From the NCBI GenBank assembly GCA_963921795.1, contig OY997650.1:1796983-1860982 (forward strand): 64,000 nucleotides of DNA, in the 5' to 3' direction. Both the position numbers and the translations under genes were made by a program. How positions within the stretch are numbered: position 1 is the first letter of the stretch; every line of letters starts with the position of its first letter. Below, in pieces: positions 20,491 through 31,574 of the stretch. The notes below the pieces were generated by a model, which worked only from the letters and a program-made list of their open reading frames with translations, was not told the DNA's origin and did not search any database. This DNA is from Nannobrachium achirus. Taxonomy: Eukaryota > Chordata > Actinopteri > Myctophiformes > Myctophidae.

Positions 20491-21158
20491 TCTGGCCAGG
20501 ATTTAGGGATTAAGATGTTAAGAATCCTTCACCATGGTAAACACTGTAGCTGAGGGAGGCTACTTCCTGAAGAGACGGCAGATACGCTGTGATTGGCCGG
20601 TAGTGTATCATTGTGTGTATGATCCGCGATGTGATTGGCCAAGGTATACACAACGTATACAGATGATGCAGCTGACGTAATTTTGGCGCGAAATCCGGTC
20701 CCCGGCCAGGATCATAGAAAACATATAAAGAGAAGGCTTTAGAAGCTGGAAATAACGGAGTGGGTGTTCTAAAACTTTAGCGATTTAACAGTTAGGACAA
20801 TTTTAAGATTTGTTTTATAAAAAAAAGTAATGGAGATAAGAGGTTTCTGCCAGACAGCATGGATATCCTTTAAATCACTTCTGAAAACGTCTATGTTCAG
20901 AAAAAGGTTCTTTTAAATCACCTGTCCATGTTAGGCCTACAAAACCTCCCTTTCTCTCATATAGACTAATCTCCCTGCTTTCATGGTGAATTCTGTGACA
21001 ATGTTTTATGTCAATATTACATTTTTGCTCTTCTAATGTCTTTATATAATATTTATATCAGCATGTTTTTGTGTGATTTGATCAAAGTTTGATTTGTTTT
21101 TCTTATTCAAAGTCAATCATTAATTATTGATCTGCTGCTGTAACCGTGTGTGTGTCTG

Positions 21159-21252
<94 letters not shown>

Positions 21253-22660
21253 TTTAGGAAGGCTATGGAGGGGTCGTTTCAGGACAGTGTCCTCTTGTCT
21301 GGGCCAAACGTTAGAAAATAGCAGATCTACAAGCTCACTGAGGGACCCCTTTTCAACTAGTTTACGTCAGAGGTCTTCAAGATCTTTCAGGTCAATGACC
21401 CTTGATGTACTGTACTGTACTGTACTGTACTGTACTGTACTGTACTGTACTGTACCCCCCCCCCCCCCCCCCCTGGACATGATGCTAGTATGTCACAGGG
21501 ACCCCCTGGACATGATGCTAGTATGTCACAGGGACCCCCCTGGACATGATGCTAGTATGTCACAGGGACCCCCCCTGGACATGATGCTAGTATGTCACAG
21601 GGACCCCCTGGACATGATGCTAGTATGTCACAGACCATTGGGATGGTCTACACTAGTAGAGGCTCTCCAGTCCCAGAGGCTCTGAGAGCACTTTCTACTG
21701 GAACTGGTCGTCTCCGTCGACCTAAATGTCATATTCTTGGAATATTGTTTATTTTGAACGTGTTTATTTTGATAATGATTTAAAAAAAAACATTTAGCTT
21801 ATTACATTACAGTACAATGAAGGCATGGCTAAGATATGCCAATTCTGGATCCAAAATGACCTTGACCTTGGCTTTATGACACTGAACTTGAATTGCTTCA
21901 GTCACCTCATAAATCAACTCCACCAGAAAACATCTGCTTTGACAGCAAAATCATCCAAATCAACCCATTAGTTGCTGGGTCATTAAATACCACCTTTATT
22001 TACATCAGATATAAGGGCCCAAAACAAGTAATCAGCTGCTATTTTGACATTGTTATCATAATATCATTTCATAAACTACAGACATGTAGCAATACAAAAC
22101 TCACATGCAACCTTTGCCCTTTAATGGTACCGATATCCAAAAATGACATTTGAAGTGTTGTGAGCTTGTAGATCTATAAAGATAAAGACATGATTGCGAC
22201 CGTAGGTCGCATTTACTACCAAAACCTCCACAGGCTGTCTGTCTGTCCGTCAGTGAGTGAGTCAGTGAGTCACACTTTTGTCCTGCTCATATCTCCACAA
22301 CCGTTGCCCCCATCCATGCCACATTTTGCACACACACTCCTTACCTGCCAAACTACAACCTCCAAGGACCCCCGGAGCTCCAGGGACCCCCAGCTCCCTG
22401 GGGGACCCCCAGATGTAAAAAAAAAAAACCCAAATGTGCAAAAATGCCAAATGACCACCCCAACGGGGCTGCTCACGGGGAATTCCCGGGGACCACCGAC
22501 TCCTGGTGCTCCAGAACGGATGCAAAAGTGGTGGTGCCCCCAGTGGAGGACCCCCTACACTGCAGCTCACATAAAATGCCGTAACTCCGGCTAGGAGCGA
22601 CCGGGAGAGCCGGGGCCGGTACCTATTCGTCCGCCTCGGCGCCGCGCAGACCCCACCCCT
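20491..22660. repeat. Tandem segmental duplication, unit 2 (2,170 bp)
   Basis: Direct copy of 18403-20490. The size difference is accounted for by microsatellite length, extra TACTG pentamers and two additional CTGGACATGATGCTAGTATG repeats. At its right end it continues into the uninterrupted family A copy (CATTTCTCACATGGCCC), so unit 2 carries the original right junction. Confidence 0.92.
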
Positions 22661-22760
22661 CATTTCTCACATGGCCCTCTTCTAGCGCCACCATCAGGCC
22701 GATTCTTGCAAAGCCACCTACGGTCGCTTATCTCCCGATTAGGGAGTCTTACTGGTAAAG
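22196..22760. repeat. Dispersed repeat family A, most complete copy
   Basis: Left end GCGACCGTAGGTCGC, right end CTACGGTCGCTTATCTCCCG + ATTAGGGAGTCTTACTGGTA. GCGACCGTAGG at the left and CCTACGGTCGC near the right are inverted, suggesting a MITE-like origin. No target duplication identified. Confidence 0.85.
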
Positions 22761-22848
22761 ATCTAGGCTATGCATGTGAGAGAGACACCATTGTGTGACA
22801 AAATATAGATTAGGCTTTTAAAGTGACAGTACATAACGACATATCGCG

Positions 22849-23057
22849 GGCCGGCCCGCGAGCGAGCGGAACGACCGCACACGGAAACGGGTGCGGCTCT
22901 CCCCAAGGAACGACCACAGCAATGTGGCTCTCCGATCGCGGGCTGGACCGCAGGCTTTCCTTGCGGAGAAAGGAAAGGAAACGGGTGCGGCTTTCCTTGC
23001 GGAGAGCCGCACCCGTTTCCGAGTGCGGTCGTTCCGCTCGCTCGCGGGCCTGCCCGA
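22849..23057. repeat. GC-rich fold-back
   Basis: Arms of about 57 bp: GGCCCGCGAGCGAGCGGAAC + GACCGCAC(A/T)CGGAAACGGG on the left and the inverse on the right, separated by about 95 bp that hold a further GAAACGGGTGCGGCT / AGCCGCACCCGTTTC hairpin. Strongly CpG-rich compared with its surroundings. Confidence 0.88.
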
Positions 23058-23710
23058 AAGGGGTCGTGACACTCGCCTCGCCGCCAGGCTAGCTGCAACG
23101 GTCGAGGCAGCACTCGGACAAGGGAATCACGGCCCGACGCCGCTCTTTTTCGACCTCAGGCTCGGGCCGCCTCACGCAACTGTTTAGAGCACCCGGACGC
23201 ACGAGCGGCCCTGTTAAGTTCGGTCCGTTACGCCCCACGCTCTGATGTGCGCCCTATCCTCTTCCGGTACAAGCCATAGGGGTCTTGTACATACAGTACA
23301 TATACATCTCCAATAACTTCTGTTTAATGATAAATAGACCATCTATCAACAACACCTACCAATAATATAAAATGATCAATAGTGGATCAATAAGGAAGGA
23401 TTGATAAGGAAGCATTGATAAGGGTATCAACATGGATAAATAATATCTCCTCAACCCTCTGAAGGTCCCCATATATACTGAGTCAGCCCTGCTAAAACAC
23501 ATAAAAACTTCATTTCAACTCAGAGGAAAATACTAGTCTTAAACTATAAACTCTTCAACTCAGAGAAAAACACTAGTCTTAACCCATTTCTGAGCTGTTT
23601 GAACAGACCATTAATGTAGAATTCAGACCTCTTTGAGCTGTTTTATTAACCCATTCAGAACGGGTACACACTATTGTGTATCATTAATGTATTTTATGCT
23701 TTAACTATTG
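23058..23710. other. GC-rich then AT-rich spacer
   Basis: GC-rich to about 23280, AT-rich beyond, including a short GGAAGGATTGATAA(G)GAAGCATTGATAAGG repeat. No exon or repeat family recognised. Confidence 0.5.
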
Positions 23711-23783
23711 AAAAATAGCAGATATACAAGCTCACAGCGCTGCACCTAGTGCCGCGCTGCGAGCTTGTAGATCTGCTATTTTT
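23711..23783. repeat. Palindrome module copy
   Basis: AAAAATAGCAGATATACAAG at the left, centre GCAC-CTA-GTGC, and CTTGTAGATCTGCTATTTTT at the right. Three mismatches between arms. Confidence 0.88.
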
Positions 23784-23958
23784 GAAAGATCTTGAAAATT
23801 TGAATTTTGACCTGATTCTATAAGTGTCTTTTGAATCCTTCTGAGATATTTTGAAAAAACCTATGTTTCTATGTCAGCAATCTGGCCAGCCATCGTCAAA
23901 GAAAAGGTCCTTTTCACTTAACTGGAGCTCAGTTAGTCTGTTCTTGAGAGACTACTGT

Positions 23959-24260
23959 GTCAGTGGTTCTCAAACCTTTTCATGTGAAGGACCCCCAAAC
24001 TGATATTCATTTGGCCACGGACCCCCATCTCAAAATATTTAGTTCCGGGGACCACCCAGAAGCAAAATTTGAGTTACAAACGTTCGCTTTGAAAATACAT
24101 TATATTCAAAGATTTGCACACATTTTCACGACTTTTTCAAAAATAGCAGATCTACAAGCTTGCAGCGTGGCACTCGGTGCTAGCTGTGAGCTTGTATATC
24201 TGCTATTTTTCACTGGTTAAAGCATTCAATAATTCTAGGCCTAAATGGGTATTAAACTAT
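23959..24260. mobile_element. hAT-like MITE end (CAGTGGTTCTCAAAC family) carrying the palindrome module
   Basis: Starts CAGTGGTTCTCAAACCTTTT, continues through ATGTGAAGGACCCCCAAACT and ATCTCAAAATATTTAGTTCC, and has the palindrome at 24139-24210 followed by AAAGCATTCAATAATTCTAG. Similar arrangements occur at 29555-29815 (inverted) and 45357-45590. The far end of this copy is uncertain. Confidence 0.7.
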
Positions 24261-24336
24261 AAACTCTTCAACTCAGAGAAAAACAGCAGTCTTAAACTAT
24301 AAACTCTTCAACTCAGATAAAAAACAGCAGTCTTAC

Positions 24337-24348
24337 CTGGTTCTGGTT
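24337..24348 (-). other. Possible 12-nt microexon
   Basis: On the minus strand TCTCTTTCTCCAG precedes AACCAGAACCAG, which is followed by GTAAGACTG. Both splice signals are strong and 12 nt keeps phase (EPEP in phase 1). No neighbouring exons were found, so it may be chance. Confidence 0.2.
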
Positions 24349-24436
24349 CTGGAGAAAGAGAAGTGAAGAAACCAGGAGAAAACAAACACGCAGTTAAAGT
24401 CAGACAAACTTCTTCCGAACGCCCCAAACTCCCTGA

Positions 24437-24437
<1 letters not shown>

Positions 24438-24516
<79 letters not shown>

Positions 24517-24525
24517 CACGCACAG

Positions 24526-24563
<38 letters not shown>

Positions 24564-24608
24564 ACGCACACGCACACGCGCACACACACACACACACACA
24601 CACACAGA

Positions 24609-24697
<89 letters not shown>

Positions 24698-24698
24698 G

Positions 24699-24755
<57 letters not shown>

Positions 24756-24756
24756 G

Positions 24757-24832
<76 letters not shown>
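24438..24832. repeat. Compound (GA)n (CA)n microsatellite
   Basis: (GA)n at 24438-24510 followed by about 310 bp of CA interrupted by CGCA, GACTCTCT and GAGGCTCTCT blocks. Confidence 0.97.
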
Positions 24833-24833
<1 letters not shown>

Positions 24834-25170
24834 TCACGTGCACTCTGGGTCATGCCAGGACACAGCTTGTTTATCATACTTTATCAGACTGTCCAGATCC
24901 TGGTTACCATGGTTACCATTGACATGTCACATCCTGTACTCCAAACTTACAGTTGGGAGGGGCACGGCCCATCCTGTCCTCCTATAATGACATTCCTGGA
25001 AATATTTTGAAATTAATTCTTCCAGTACTGGAAAAGTTTTGGAATTGATCAAGGGTCCTGGAAGGTCCTGGAAAAAAATAGCTATGCATTGTCTTTGGTT
25101 ATTGATTGTGTTAATACCTCTGAAATGACAAATTAAACATTGGCCAAATTGTCAAATATTAGAGGCAGAA
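24833..25170. other. Unassigned, no gene seen
   Basis: Mostly AT-rich with GTCCTGGAA-type motifs. 25120-25170 is the start of the element that also surrounds 41950 and 47265 (ATGACAAATTAAACATTGG). Confidence 0.5.
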
Positions 25171-25253
25171 ATTGTGAAAATAGCCGATCTACATGCACAC
25201 AACGCCTCGCAACGCGAGGCGTTGTGAGCATGTAGATCGGCTATTTTCACAAT
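25171..25253. repeat. Palindrome module copy
   Basis: ATTGTGAAAATAGCCGATCT at the left mirrored by AGATCGGCTATTTTCACAAT at the right, centre CGCCTCGCAACGCGAGGCG. One mismatch over about 38 paired bases. It has ACATGC/GCATGT in both arms where most copies have ACAAGC/GCTTGT. A CAGTGGTTCTCAA-type end (GGTTGAGAACCACTG) follows at 25343-25357. Confidence 0.93.
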
Positions 25254-25609
25254 AAAACCGTTTTACACAAAATTCCTCTGCTCTTAGTGCTCGTCAGGGT
25301 GGGGGGTCCCCAGTTCAAATGATTATTTCGGGGGTCTGAAAAGGTTGAGAACCACTGGCATACACTACCTGTCTTTAGGCATTGTGCATAGGAGTAAGCG
25401 ACTCGTTATTGAGCTGAATTATTGTTATATAGTCCTGGAAATCGGGTTAAATATTCTGGAAAAGTTTTGGAAATTAAAACAGTTGTACTGCCAGATTTAT
25501 TATTTATTTATTGGGGCTGATGCCAGCAAAAAGCAGCTTACCTTTGCGATGTTATAGAAAATTATCTATTGATAATTTCCAAACTAATTAATTTTACAAT
25601 GGACGCTCA
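25254..25609. repeat. MITE remainder and small repeat
   Basis: 25268-25357 is the end of the element noted above; 25487-25560 (TACTGCCAGATTTATTATTT; GCCAGCAAAAAGCAGCTTAC) recurs at 40029-40105. No gene. Confidence 0.6.
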
Positions 25610-25800
25610 GGGCAGCCTTATGCAAGAATGAATGTGAATTGGGCCGCTCCGCTTGCCATCCATTCAGAGCATAGAAATGCATTTTCTAGATCAGATCCAC
25701 AGAAAACAGCCAGGAAGTGATTTGGGACTCCATTATTGCTAACGTGCGGTGGATTTTTGAGAGCAGCGTTACGGGAGATGTTTTTGAAGCGGTGAAAGCC
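25610..25800. repeat. Dispersed repeat family E
   Basis: GCAGCCTTATGCAAGAAT, GAATTGGGCCGCTCCGCTTG and GCGTTACGGGAGATGTTTTT match 40800-41000. A separate later portion occurs at 26595-26732. Confidence 0.82.
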
Positions 25801-26594
25801 GCTTCCAAGGAGTGGCTTTGTGTAGCCTGATTTCAGACTCAGCTCACGCTTTAGTCTGAAACTGTGCCCTATTCTGAGCGATTTACAGGGGAGGGACTTT
25901 TTTGCGAGCGTGCACGCGCGCGGATGCGCGCGAGTGATCGCGACGCACGGTGGACGCGACGCACGGTCGGGGAGTGTGTGTGTGTGATTGTGTGTGATTG
26001 TGTCTCTCTGTCTGTCTGTGCCAGTGACTGCTTCCACACAGAACTGTGACCAGAAACATTGTAATCAACATTGGTGAAATGTGTGTGTGTGTGTGCCTTC
26101 CTCAGCCTGCCTGTGTGTGTGAACTTCGTTTGAATCGTTTCAACTGCTGCGCGGATTGGATATTCGTTAGACCCACCCCCACCCCCCGCGCTCATTGGAG
26201 CAGCCGAAAATAAAAACTGATTCATGTACTAAGCTCCAGACCAGAGAAAGAGTCCACTCTGAGAGTGGGCGGGGTCTATGGTCTGGAAGCAGGCTAGGCT
26301 TTGTGTGTCCCGTTCACGTCCATATATGGTCACTTCAGTCCAGAATGAACAGGTTTTATCTGTCCCGTACATCCAGAATAATGTGTGTAACGTCCGTCCC
26401 GGTCTGATGATTGGATGATAAAAAATGTCCAATGAGACCATACTTTGAGGATTGGACAAGCTTCACATGACAATTCGGCCCTCCAGATAAAATCATTCAT
26501 TCATTCAGAATTGGAAGAATGTATAGGTCACAGAGTTCATAGCTCTAGAACACATAGAATAAAAGTTCACCGCTTCACTTCGAACCAAGGTTTG
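25801..26594. other. No gene recognised
   Basis: GC-rich GCGCGCGGATGCGCGCGAGT region at 25910-25970, short TGTGTG runs near 25976 and 26080, and CACCCCCACCCCC near 26172. No splice-supported exon. Confidence 0.5.
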
Positions 26595-26732
26595 ATTTTT
26601 AATGTTTACTGTACAGGACGGACCCCTCATCAGCTTACAGTCATCAGACAAGGTCAAAAGAACGAGCCGTATTGGCAACGCGCTTGGTCCAAAATTGGGG
26701 AGAACAGGAACGTCCGAAGCAGTAAAAGAGTT
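26595..26732. repeat. Dispersed repeat family E, second part
   Basis: CCCCTCATCAGCTTACAGTC, AGACAAGGTCAAAAGAACGA and GGAACGTCCGAAGC match 41008-41112. Confidence 0.82.
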
Positions 26733-26737
26733 AATTG

Positions 26738-27063
26738 GCCCTATTCACGACCCGCCTACTCAGCAAATTTCTCAGCATCCCCCGGGTGCTGATGTCAATT
26801 TAGAAGGGGAAACTATAACAGAAATAGCTGGACTTAAAGCCAACAAATCATTATTTCGAACGGTAAAGTCAATTATAATGCTTTGTGCCTTTTACTATCT
26901 TGTGTTCTTGATCATGCTAGCCGTATTTTATACTTTACTATTCGGAAATTGCATTAAATTTGCGATTTCTGTTTTAACTCCATTGGCTTATAGTAGGATT
27001 TTCCCCTTCAAAACGTGACTTGCAGCACCCGGGGGATGCTGAGTGGGCGGGCCTGAATAGGGC
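26738..27063. mobile_element. MITE family C, 326 bp
   Basis: Ends GGCCCTATTCACGACCCGCC and GGGCGGGCCTGAATAGGGC are inverted, with further pairing of CTCAGCATCCCCCGGGTGCT to AGCACCCGGGGGATGCTGAG. TAATT flanks both sides (26733-26737, 27064-27068), a possible 5-bp target duplication. A diverged copy is at 31575-31890. Confidence 0.85.
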
Positions 27064-27540
27064 TAATTGGTAAAGATGTGTGGGAACCCTGAAACGGACA
27101 TGTGTCTGATAAGCCTGAGGATTGGTGGAGCTTCACATGACACTCTGACCGGACTATAAGTGGGCTAATGTCCATGATTGGTCAGATTTAGTCGGGGAGC
27201 CACAGGCCCAAAAGCTCAAAGAATAGGGTTTTACCTGTGACGTCATGACATACTTTTTTATTTTTTATTTTATTTTTTGAGCGGTGGTAAACCGCTCCAT
27301 AGAGTGGCTATGCGTGTGTCTGAAGCATTTTTCCTCAGCATTTTGCCATAGCAAAATGTGTGTGCGTAGCGTCATGTTTGTCTAGTGATGTCATATGTCG
27401 TATGTCTGTAGCCTTTTTCCTCAGCGTTTTGCCATAGCAAAACGTGTGTGTGTAGCATAGCCTGTACATCCTAGACTCAAATCCTAGTCTGAAGACGTTA
27501 TGCAAGCACGACCACCGCTCACTTCACATTGGGTGTGATC
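27064..27540. repeat. Repeat with two covarying hairpins
   Basis: CATTTTGCCATAGCAAAATG (27339-27358) and CGTTTTGCCATAGCAAAACG (27425-27444) sit in two copies of a unit of about 86 bp (TTTTTCCTCAGC... GTGTAGC). A GAGCGGTGGTAAACCGCTC hairpin lies at 27279-27297. Unassigned otherwise. Confidence 0.7.
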
Positions 27541-27760
27541 TTTTCTATTCATTTGGTCATTAAGGTACACAGAATGAGAGGCCTGCTCCCAATGCTTCCC
27601 AATGCTTCCCAATGTTTCCTGCCGGAAACATTGGGAAAAAAAAATGTGGCCATTTGTATATTCACTGTCCCATCGACTTCAATATACAGGAAAAGAATAC
27701 AAAAATAAATCTGCTTTAAGTAGCATGTGAGGGGTCAAACTATGGGTTCTTCATGATTCT
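27541..27760 (-). repeat. Inverted copy of the 15826-16020 repeat
   Basis: TTTGGTCATTAAGGTACACA, GAGAGGCCTGCTC, TGCCGGAAA and CTTTAAGTAGCATGTGAGGG are the reverse complement of that segment, with an inserted CCCAATGCTT triplication. Confidence 0.82.
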
Positions 27761-28164
27761 GAATCCATTGCAAGCTTTTTTTGGCATGAAAAAACATTCC
27801 TTGGGCTAGATTTCGGCCTCTCAAAACTGTCTACTGCTCGCCCAGCTGCAGTCCATGAAGCCTAATTATGCTCCGTCCTGCGACGGTGTCGCGCGCAGAG
27901 CCGCAGACCTCCAAGCTCAGAAGGGTTGCATTGGTGACGCGATGTGAGTTTGTATATCAGCTACTCTTGACGCGGAATACCGTTGCGCAATGAAGTATAT
28001 ATGTCTCGATAAGGGCGCTCCCATGGGAGCACCTCACTAGCACACAAGAGGAGGTTGAATAACCAGTGCTCCCCAAAACAACAGGTTTGGGGATCTGTTG
28101 GGAATTGATTACATGATACAGTCAGCTGTGCATTCAGTCTCAATGTTTGTAAACAAATAATTGG
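27761..28164. other. No gene recognised
   Basis: Includes a very degenerate palindrome-module remnant near 27908-27970 (CAAGCTCA... GTGAGTTTGTATATCAGCTA). Confidence 0.45.
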
Positions 28165-28445
28165 TCTATAGACCATTCACACCACGGCCATCTTGGATCA
28201 CATGACTTCCTGGGGTAGCAGCCTGCACAAGCCTGCAGCATTGTGAACAATGGAGCGATGGTCCCAAAATATGAGTTCTGTTCAACCAATTTATTTTTAC
28301 AAAATTGATAAATGGGCAGATGACAACATCAGCATCCCCAAAATGATTAAATAGAAGGGTAGGCCTATTATCCACAATATTCATGGTAGTTAGGCTGCAA
28401 CCTTACTGTGTACAAAGACTTGCTATTTGTGCAGTGCTTGCTCCA
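28165..28445 (-). repeat. Dispersed repeat family B, inverted copy
   Basis: Reverse complement of the 11800-12080 and 29125-29415 copies (GCCATCTTGGATCACATGAC; AATGGAGCGATGGTCCC). Confidence 0.88.
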
Positions 28446-28451
28446 CTATCA

Positions 28452-28672
28452 TATTAAAGGAGCTATAGTCAACTTTTTCTTGAAAAAAGGATGCTAGTCT
28501 AAAAGACTAGAATGTAAACAAAGTGTCGGTCCGATAACGGCCAAGATTATTTTATCGCTTTTTGTGGTCATTTTTGAGTAGAAACACGTGTATGAAGCTT
28601 GTTTTTTTATAAAATATTTTCGAAACATTATTTTTATTTTAGCATCCGTTTTTCAAGAAAAGGTTGTAATTG
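28452..28672. mobile_element. Small MITE-like element
   Basis: AGTCAACTTTTTCTTGAAAAA at the left is matched by TTTTTCAAGAAAAGGTTGTAA at the right; interior AT-rich. Boundaries approximate. Confidence 0.6.
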
Positions 28673-29120
28673 ATTGATTGATTGAAGACTTTATTAGAAG
28701 TTTGCATAGGAAAAGGTACAGTTTCATGACGGTACAGTTCACTGGTACAAGGTCTACTAAAAGGAGATCCATGAAAAGACTAAGCTTATTTCCACTGGAA
28801 ACCATTGAAGTATCTCATATAACATTGAATGACAGACAAATAGAACACAGTACTATGCAGTAGATATGTAAAGAAAAACAAAAAAGAAAACAGTAAGTCT
28901 AAACAAACAGTATATACAAAGAAGGGGCAGGGGAGGGTAGGGTTGGGCTAGGTTCATTTTTTACCAGTTGCGAACGGCTGCTGCCTGTAAGTGGTTTTTC
29001 AGGGCAATTTTAAAGGATGCTAGTGATCCACACTCCTTTATGGCCTTCGGTAAGGCTTTCCACATTTTGGTGGTATAGCAGAAAAACGAGTTTGACCCTT
29101 TGTTGGTTTTTACTCTGGGT
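28673..29120 (-). mobile_element. Non-LTR retrotransposon 3' end with (TCAA)n tail
   Basis: Minus-strand reading near 29110-28968 gives KGSNSFFCYTTKMWKALPKA, ECGSLASFKIALKNHL and a stop: the WN(A/D)LP...SFK..LK motif at the C-terminus of LINE reverse transcriptase. A 3' UTR of about 290 bp ends in (TCAA)n. Same family at 43545-44880 and 47080-47226. Clade not assigned. Confidence 0.8.
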
Positions 29121-29124
29121 AAAC

Positions 29125-29415
29125 AATATGAAGGCAGAGCAAGCACTAGTCTGCATACTGTAGCAAGTCTTTGTACAGAGTAACACTGCAACCTAACTAC
29201 CATGAATAGTGTGGATAATACCCTTCTATTTAATAATGTTGTTGATATTGTCATCTGCCCATTTGTCAATTTGGTAAAAATAAATTGGTTGAATAGAAGT
29301 CATATTTTGGGACCATCGCTCCATTGTTCACAGTGGTTTGTAATGCAGGCTTGTGCAGGCTGCTACCCCAGGAAGTCATGTGATCCAAGATGGCCACGGT
29401 GTGAATATGGTCTAT
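29125..29415 (+). repeat. Dispersed repeat family B
   Basis: Direct match to 11800-12080; inverted relative to the neighbouring copy at 28165-28445, so the two flank the LINE end in opposite orientations. Confidence 0.88.
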
Positions 29416-30060
29416 TCCTGACACTGCTGTTCCACTAATCCTGCCAGTTACTCTCAGCCTAGGAGTAAAATAGGGCTTAGTGGCGCCACCTTGTGGCAGA
29501 TTGATGATATTGAAACATATACAAACTAAGCGATTTAGGCCTAGAATTTTTGAATGCTTTAGCTATTGAAAAATAGCAGATATATAGAAGCTCCGAGTGC
29601 CGCGCTGCGAGCTTGTAGATCAGCTATTTTTTTAAATTCATGAAGATTTGTGCAAATCTTTGAATATATATATTTTAAAGGTAACATTTATAACTAAAGA
29701 TTTGCTTCTGGGGGGTCCCTGGAACTAAATATTTTGAGATGGGGGTCCGTGGCCAAATACATATCATTTTGGGGGTCCTTCACATGAAAAGGTTTGAGCA
29801 GCGCCGACATAGAAACACGTCTTTTTCTAAAAACCTTAGAAGGATTCAGACGACACTTATAGAATCGGGTCAATATATTCAAAGACTTCTTGCACAAGTT
29901 TTCAAGATTAAAAAAAAAATAGCAGATCTACAAGTTTGCGGCGCGGCACTCGGTGCCGCGCTGTGAGCTTGTATATCTGCTATTTTTCAACAGCTAAAGC
30001 ATTCAATAGTTCTAGGCCTAAATGGGTTGTTAACAAAATAGTTTCTTCCAGCAATATTGT
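29416..30060. mobile_element. hAT-like MITE sequence with two palindrome modules
   Basis: Palindromes at 29568-29632 (left arm partly deleted) and 29912-29987. Between them lies the reverse complement of the CAGTGGTTCTCAAAC-family body (GGGGGTCCTTCACATGAAAA; GTTTGAGC). Both outer flanks carry the TAGGCCTA(G)AA...AAAGCATTCAATA sequence in opposite orientations. Confidence 0.75.
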
Positions 30061-30268
30061 CTTATTGTTTTCTATCCTACCAGAACCTCTAGTAGGCCTA
30101 CTCATGGTTTTATATCCTACCAGAATGTGGCGCTGTGAGCTTGTAGATCTGCTAGTTTTTTTAATAGTTAATATGGCCAAACGTATCATATATTGTACAC
30201 CCAACTGATTATCCAATCTGTTATCAATAATTGGACCAATAACCTGTTGCAGGCCTATCACATCTGAC
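30061..30268. other. Spacer with a single palindrome arm
   Basis: 30128-30160 is one arm (CGCTGTGAGCTTGTAGATCT). Nothing else recognised. Confidence 0.6.
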
Positions 30269-30825
30269 CAGGTTGGGGAAGTTACTTTGAAAGCGTAACT
30301 TGTACAGTTACAAGTAACTCACCATGGCAGTAACTTGATCAAGTTAAAGTTATTCCCCCTGGAGAAATATAACTTATGAAGTTTCAAGTTACATAAAAAA
30401 AGTAACTTCAGTTACTTTTTTTTCAGCGTTAAATTGAGAATGTGCATTTGGTGTGCATGACACAAAATATAATATCCTACACAAAAAGTCACATGCCAGC
30501 AGAAATATGCCTCTCAACTGAGTTTTATATTTTATTTTAAAAGGGTTGACATTTTCTTTAGTAAACATCTGTGTTCCTATAAAGTTAAAAAAGAAAATTA
30601 TGATCTGTTGGGGACATTTGATCGTCAATCTTAACCAAACTTAAATGTAAAATTATAACTTTACTTGTAACTTCTTGTAACTTGAGCCAAAAATGACCCA
30701 AAAGGTATCTCAGTTACTTGACGAGTTACAAAAATATGAATGTAACTCAGTTACCAGCAAGTTACAGCAAAATGTAACTTAGTTACATAACTCAGTTACA
30801 TGTAACTTTAACTTACCCACACCCC
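30269..30825 (+). mobile_element. MITE of the GTTGGGGAAGTTAC family
   Basis: Starts AGGTTGGGGAAGTTACTTTG, is dense in AGTTACTTG/CAAGTAACT motifs, and ends ACATGTAACTTTAACTTACC. A second copy in opposite orientation lies at 63527-63982. Confidence 0.82.
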
Positions 30826-31124
30826 CTGTTCCCCCTGGACCATACCATTTGCCCTGCAGGTAGTGAGAGAGCCTCAGGTGGTATGACCCAAAATGGCTGC
30901 CTCCAACTAAACAGGGGATGTTGATGCACGTCTACAAACAATTGTTTTTTTTAAGCAGCTGGTAAGTTTTCCTAGTAGGCTATAGGCTATCTTTACTAAT
31001 ATTTTGAAATAGTATAACTTGAATGAACTTTAGTTTGAATTAATTTTAGTTAGTTTGTTACCGTGTCAAATGTTTGTATCATATTTGATACTACAGGCCT
31101 AGTCTCCTAATTAACTCCATTACA
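30826..31124. other. No gene recognised
   Basis: Contains CCCTGGACCATACCATTTGC...GGTGGTATGACC and AT-rich sequence. Confidence 0.5.
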
Positions 31125-31572
31125 TATTGATATTGTATAGATGAAAGATGAAGCAGGGACCCCCATTACATATTGTATAGATGAGAGATGAAGCAGGGAC
31201 CCCCCCATTACATATTGTATAGATGAGAGATGAAGCAGGGACCCCCCCATTACATATTGTATAGATGAGAGATGAAGCAGGGACCCCCACTACATATTGT
31301 ATAGATGAGAGATGAAGCAGGGACCCCCACTACATATTGTATAGATGAGAGATGAAGCAGGGACCCCCCACTACATACTGTATAGATGAGAGATGAAGCA
31401 GGGACCCCCACTACATATTGTATAGATGAGAGATGAAGCAGGGACCCCATTACATAGTGTTTAGATGAGAGATGAAGCAGGGACCCCCACTACATGTTGT
31501 ATAGATGAGATGAAGCAGGGATCCCCACTTAATATTGTATAGATGACAGATGAAGCAGGGACCCCCACTACA
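31125..31572. repeat. Minisatellite, 40-bp unit, ~11 copies
   Basis: Unit contains CATATTGTATAGATGAGAGA and TGAAGCAGGGACCCCC; the number of C residues varies between copies. Confidence 0.95.
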
Positions 31573-31574
31573 TA

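Noticed and set aside
22262..22663. 133-codon minus-strand frame, repeated at 16.4 and 20.1 kb
   Set aside because: It belongs to dispersed repeat family A, has no recognisable domain and is broken differently in each copy.
25618..26037. 139-codon minus-strand frame
   Set aside because: Overlaps dispersed family E and low-complexity GTGTGTGATTG sequence; no domain recognised.
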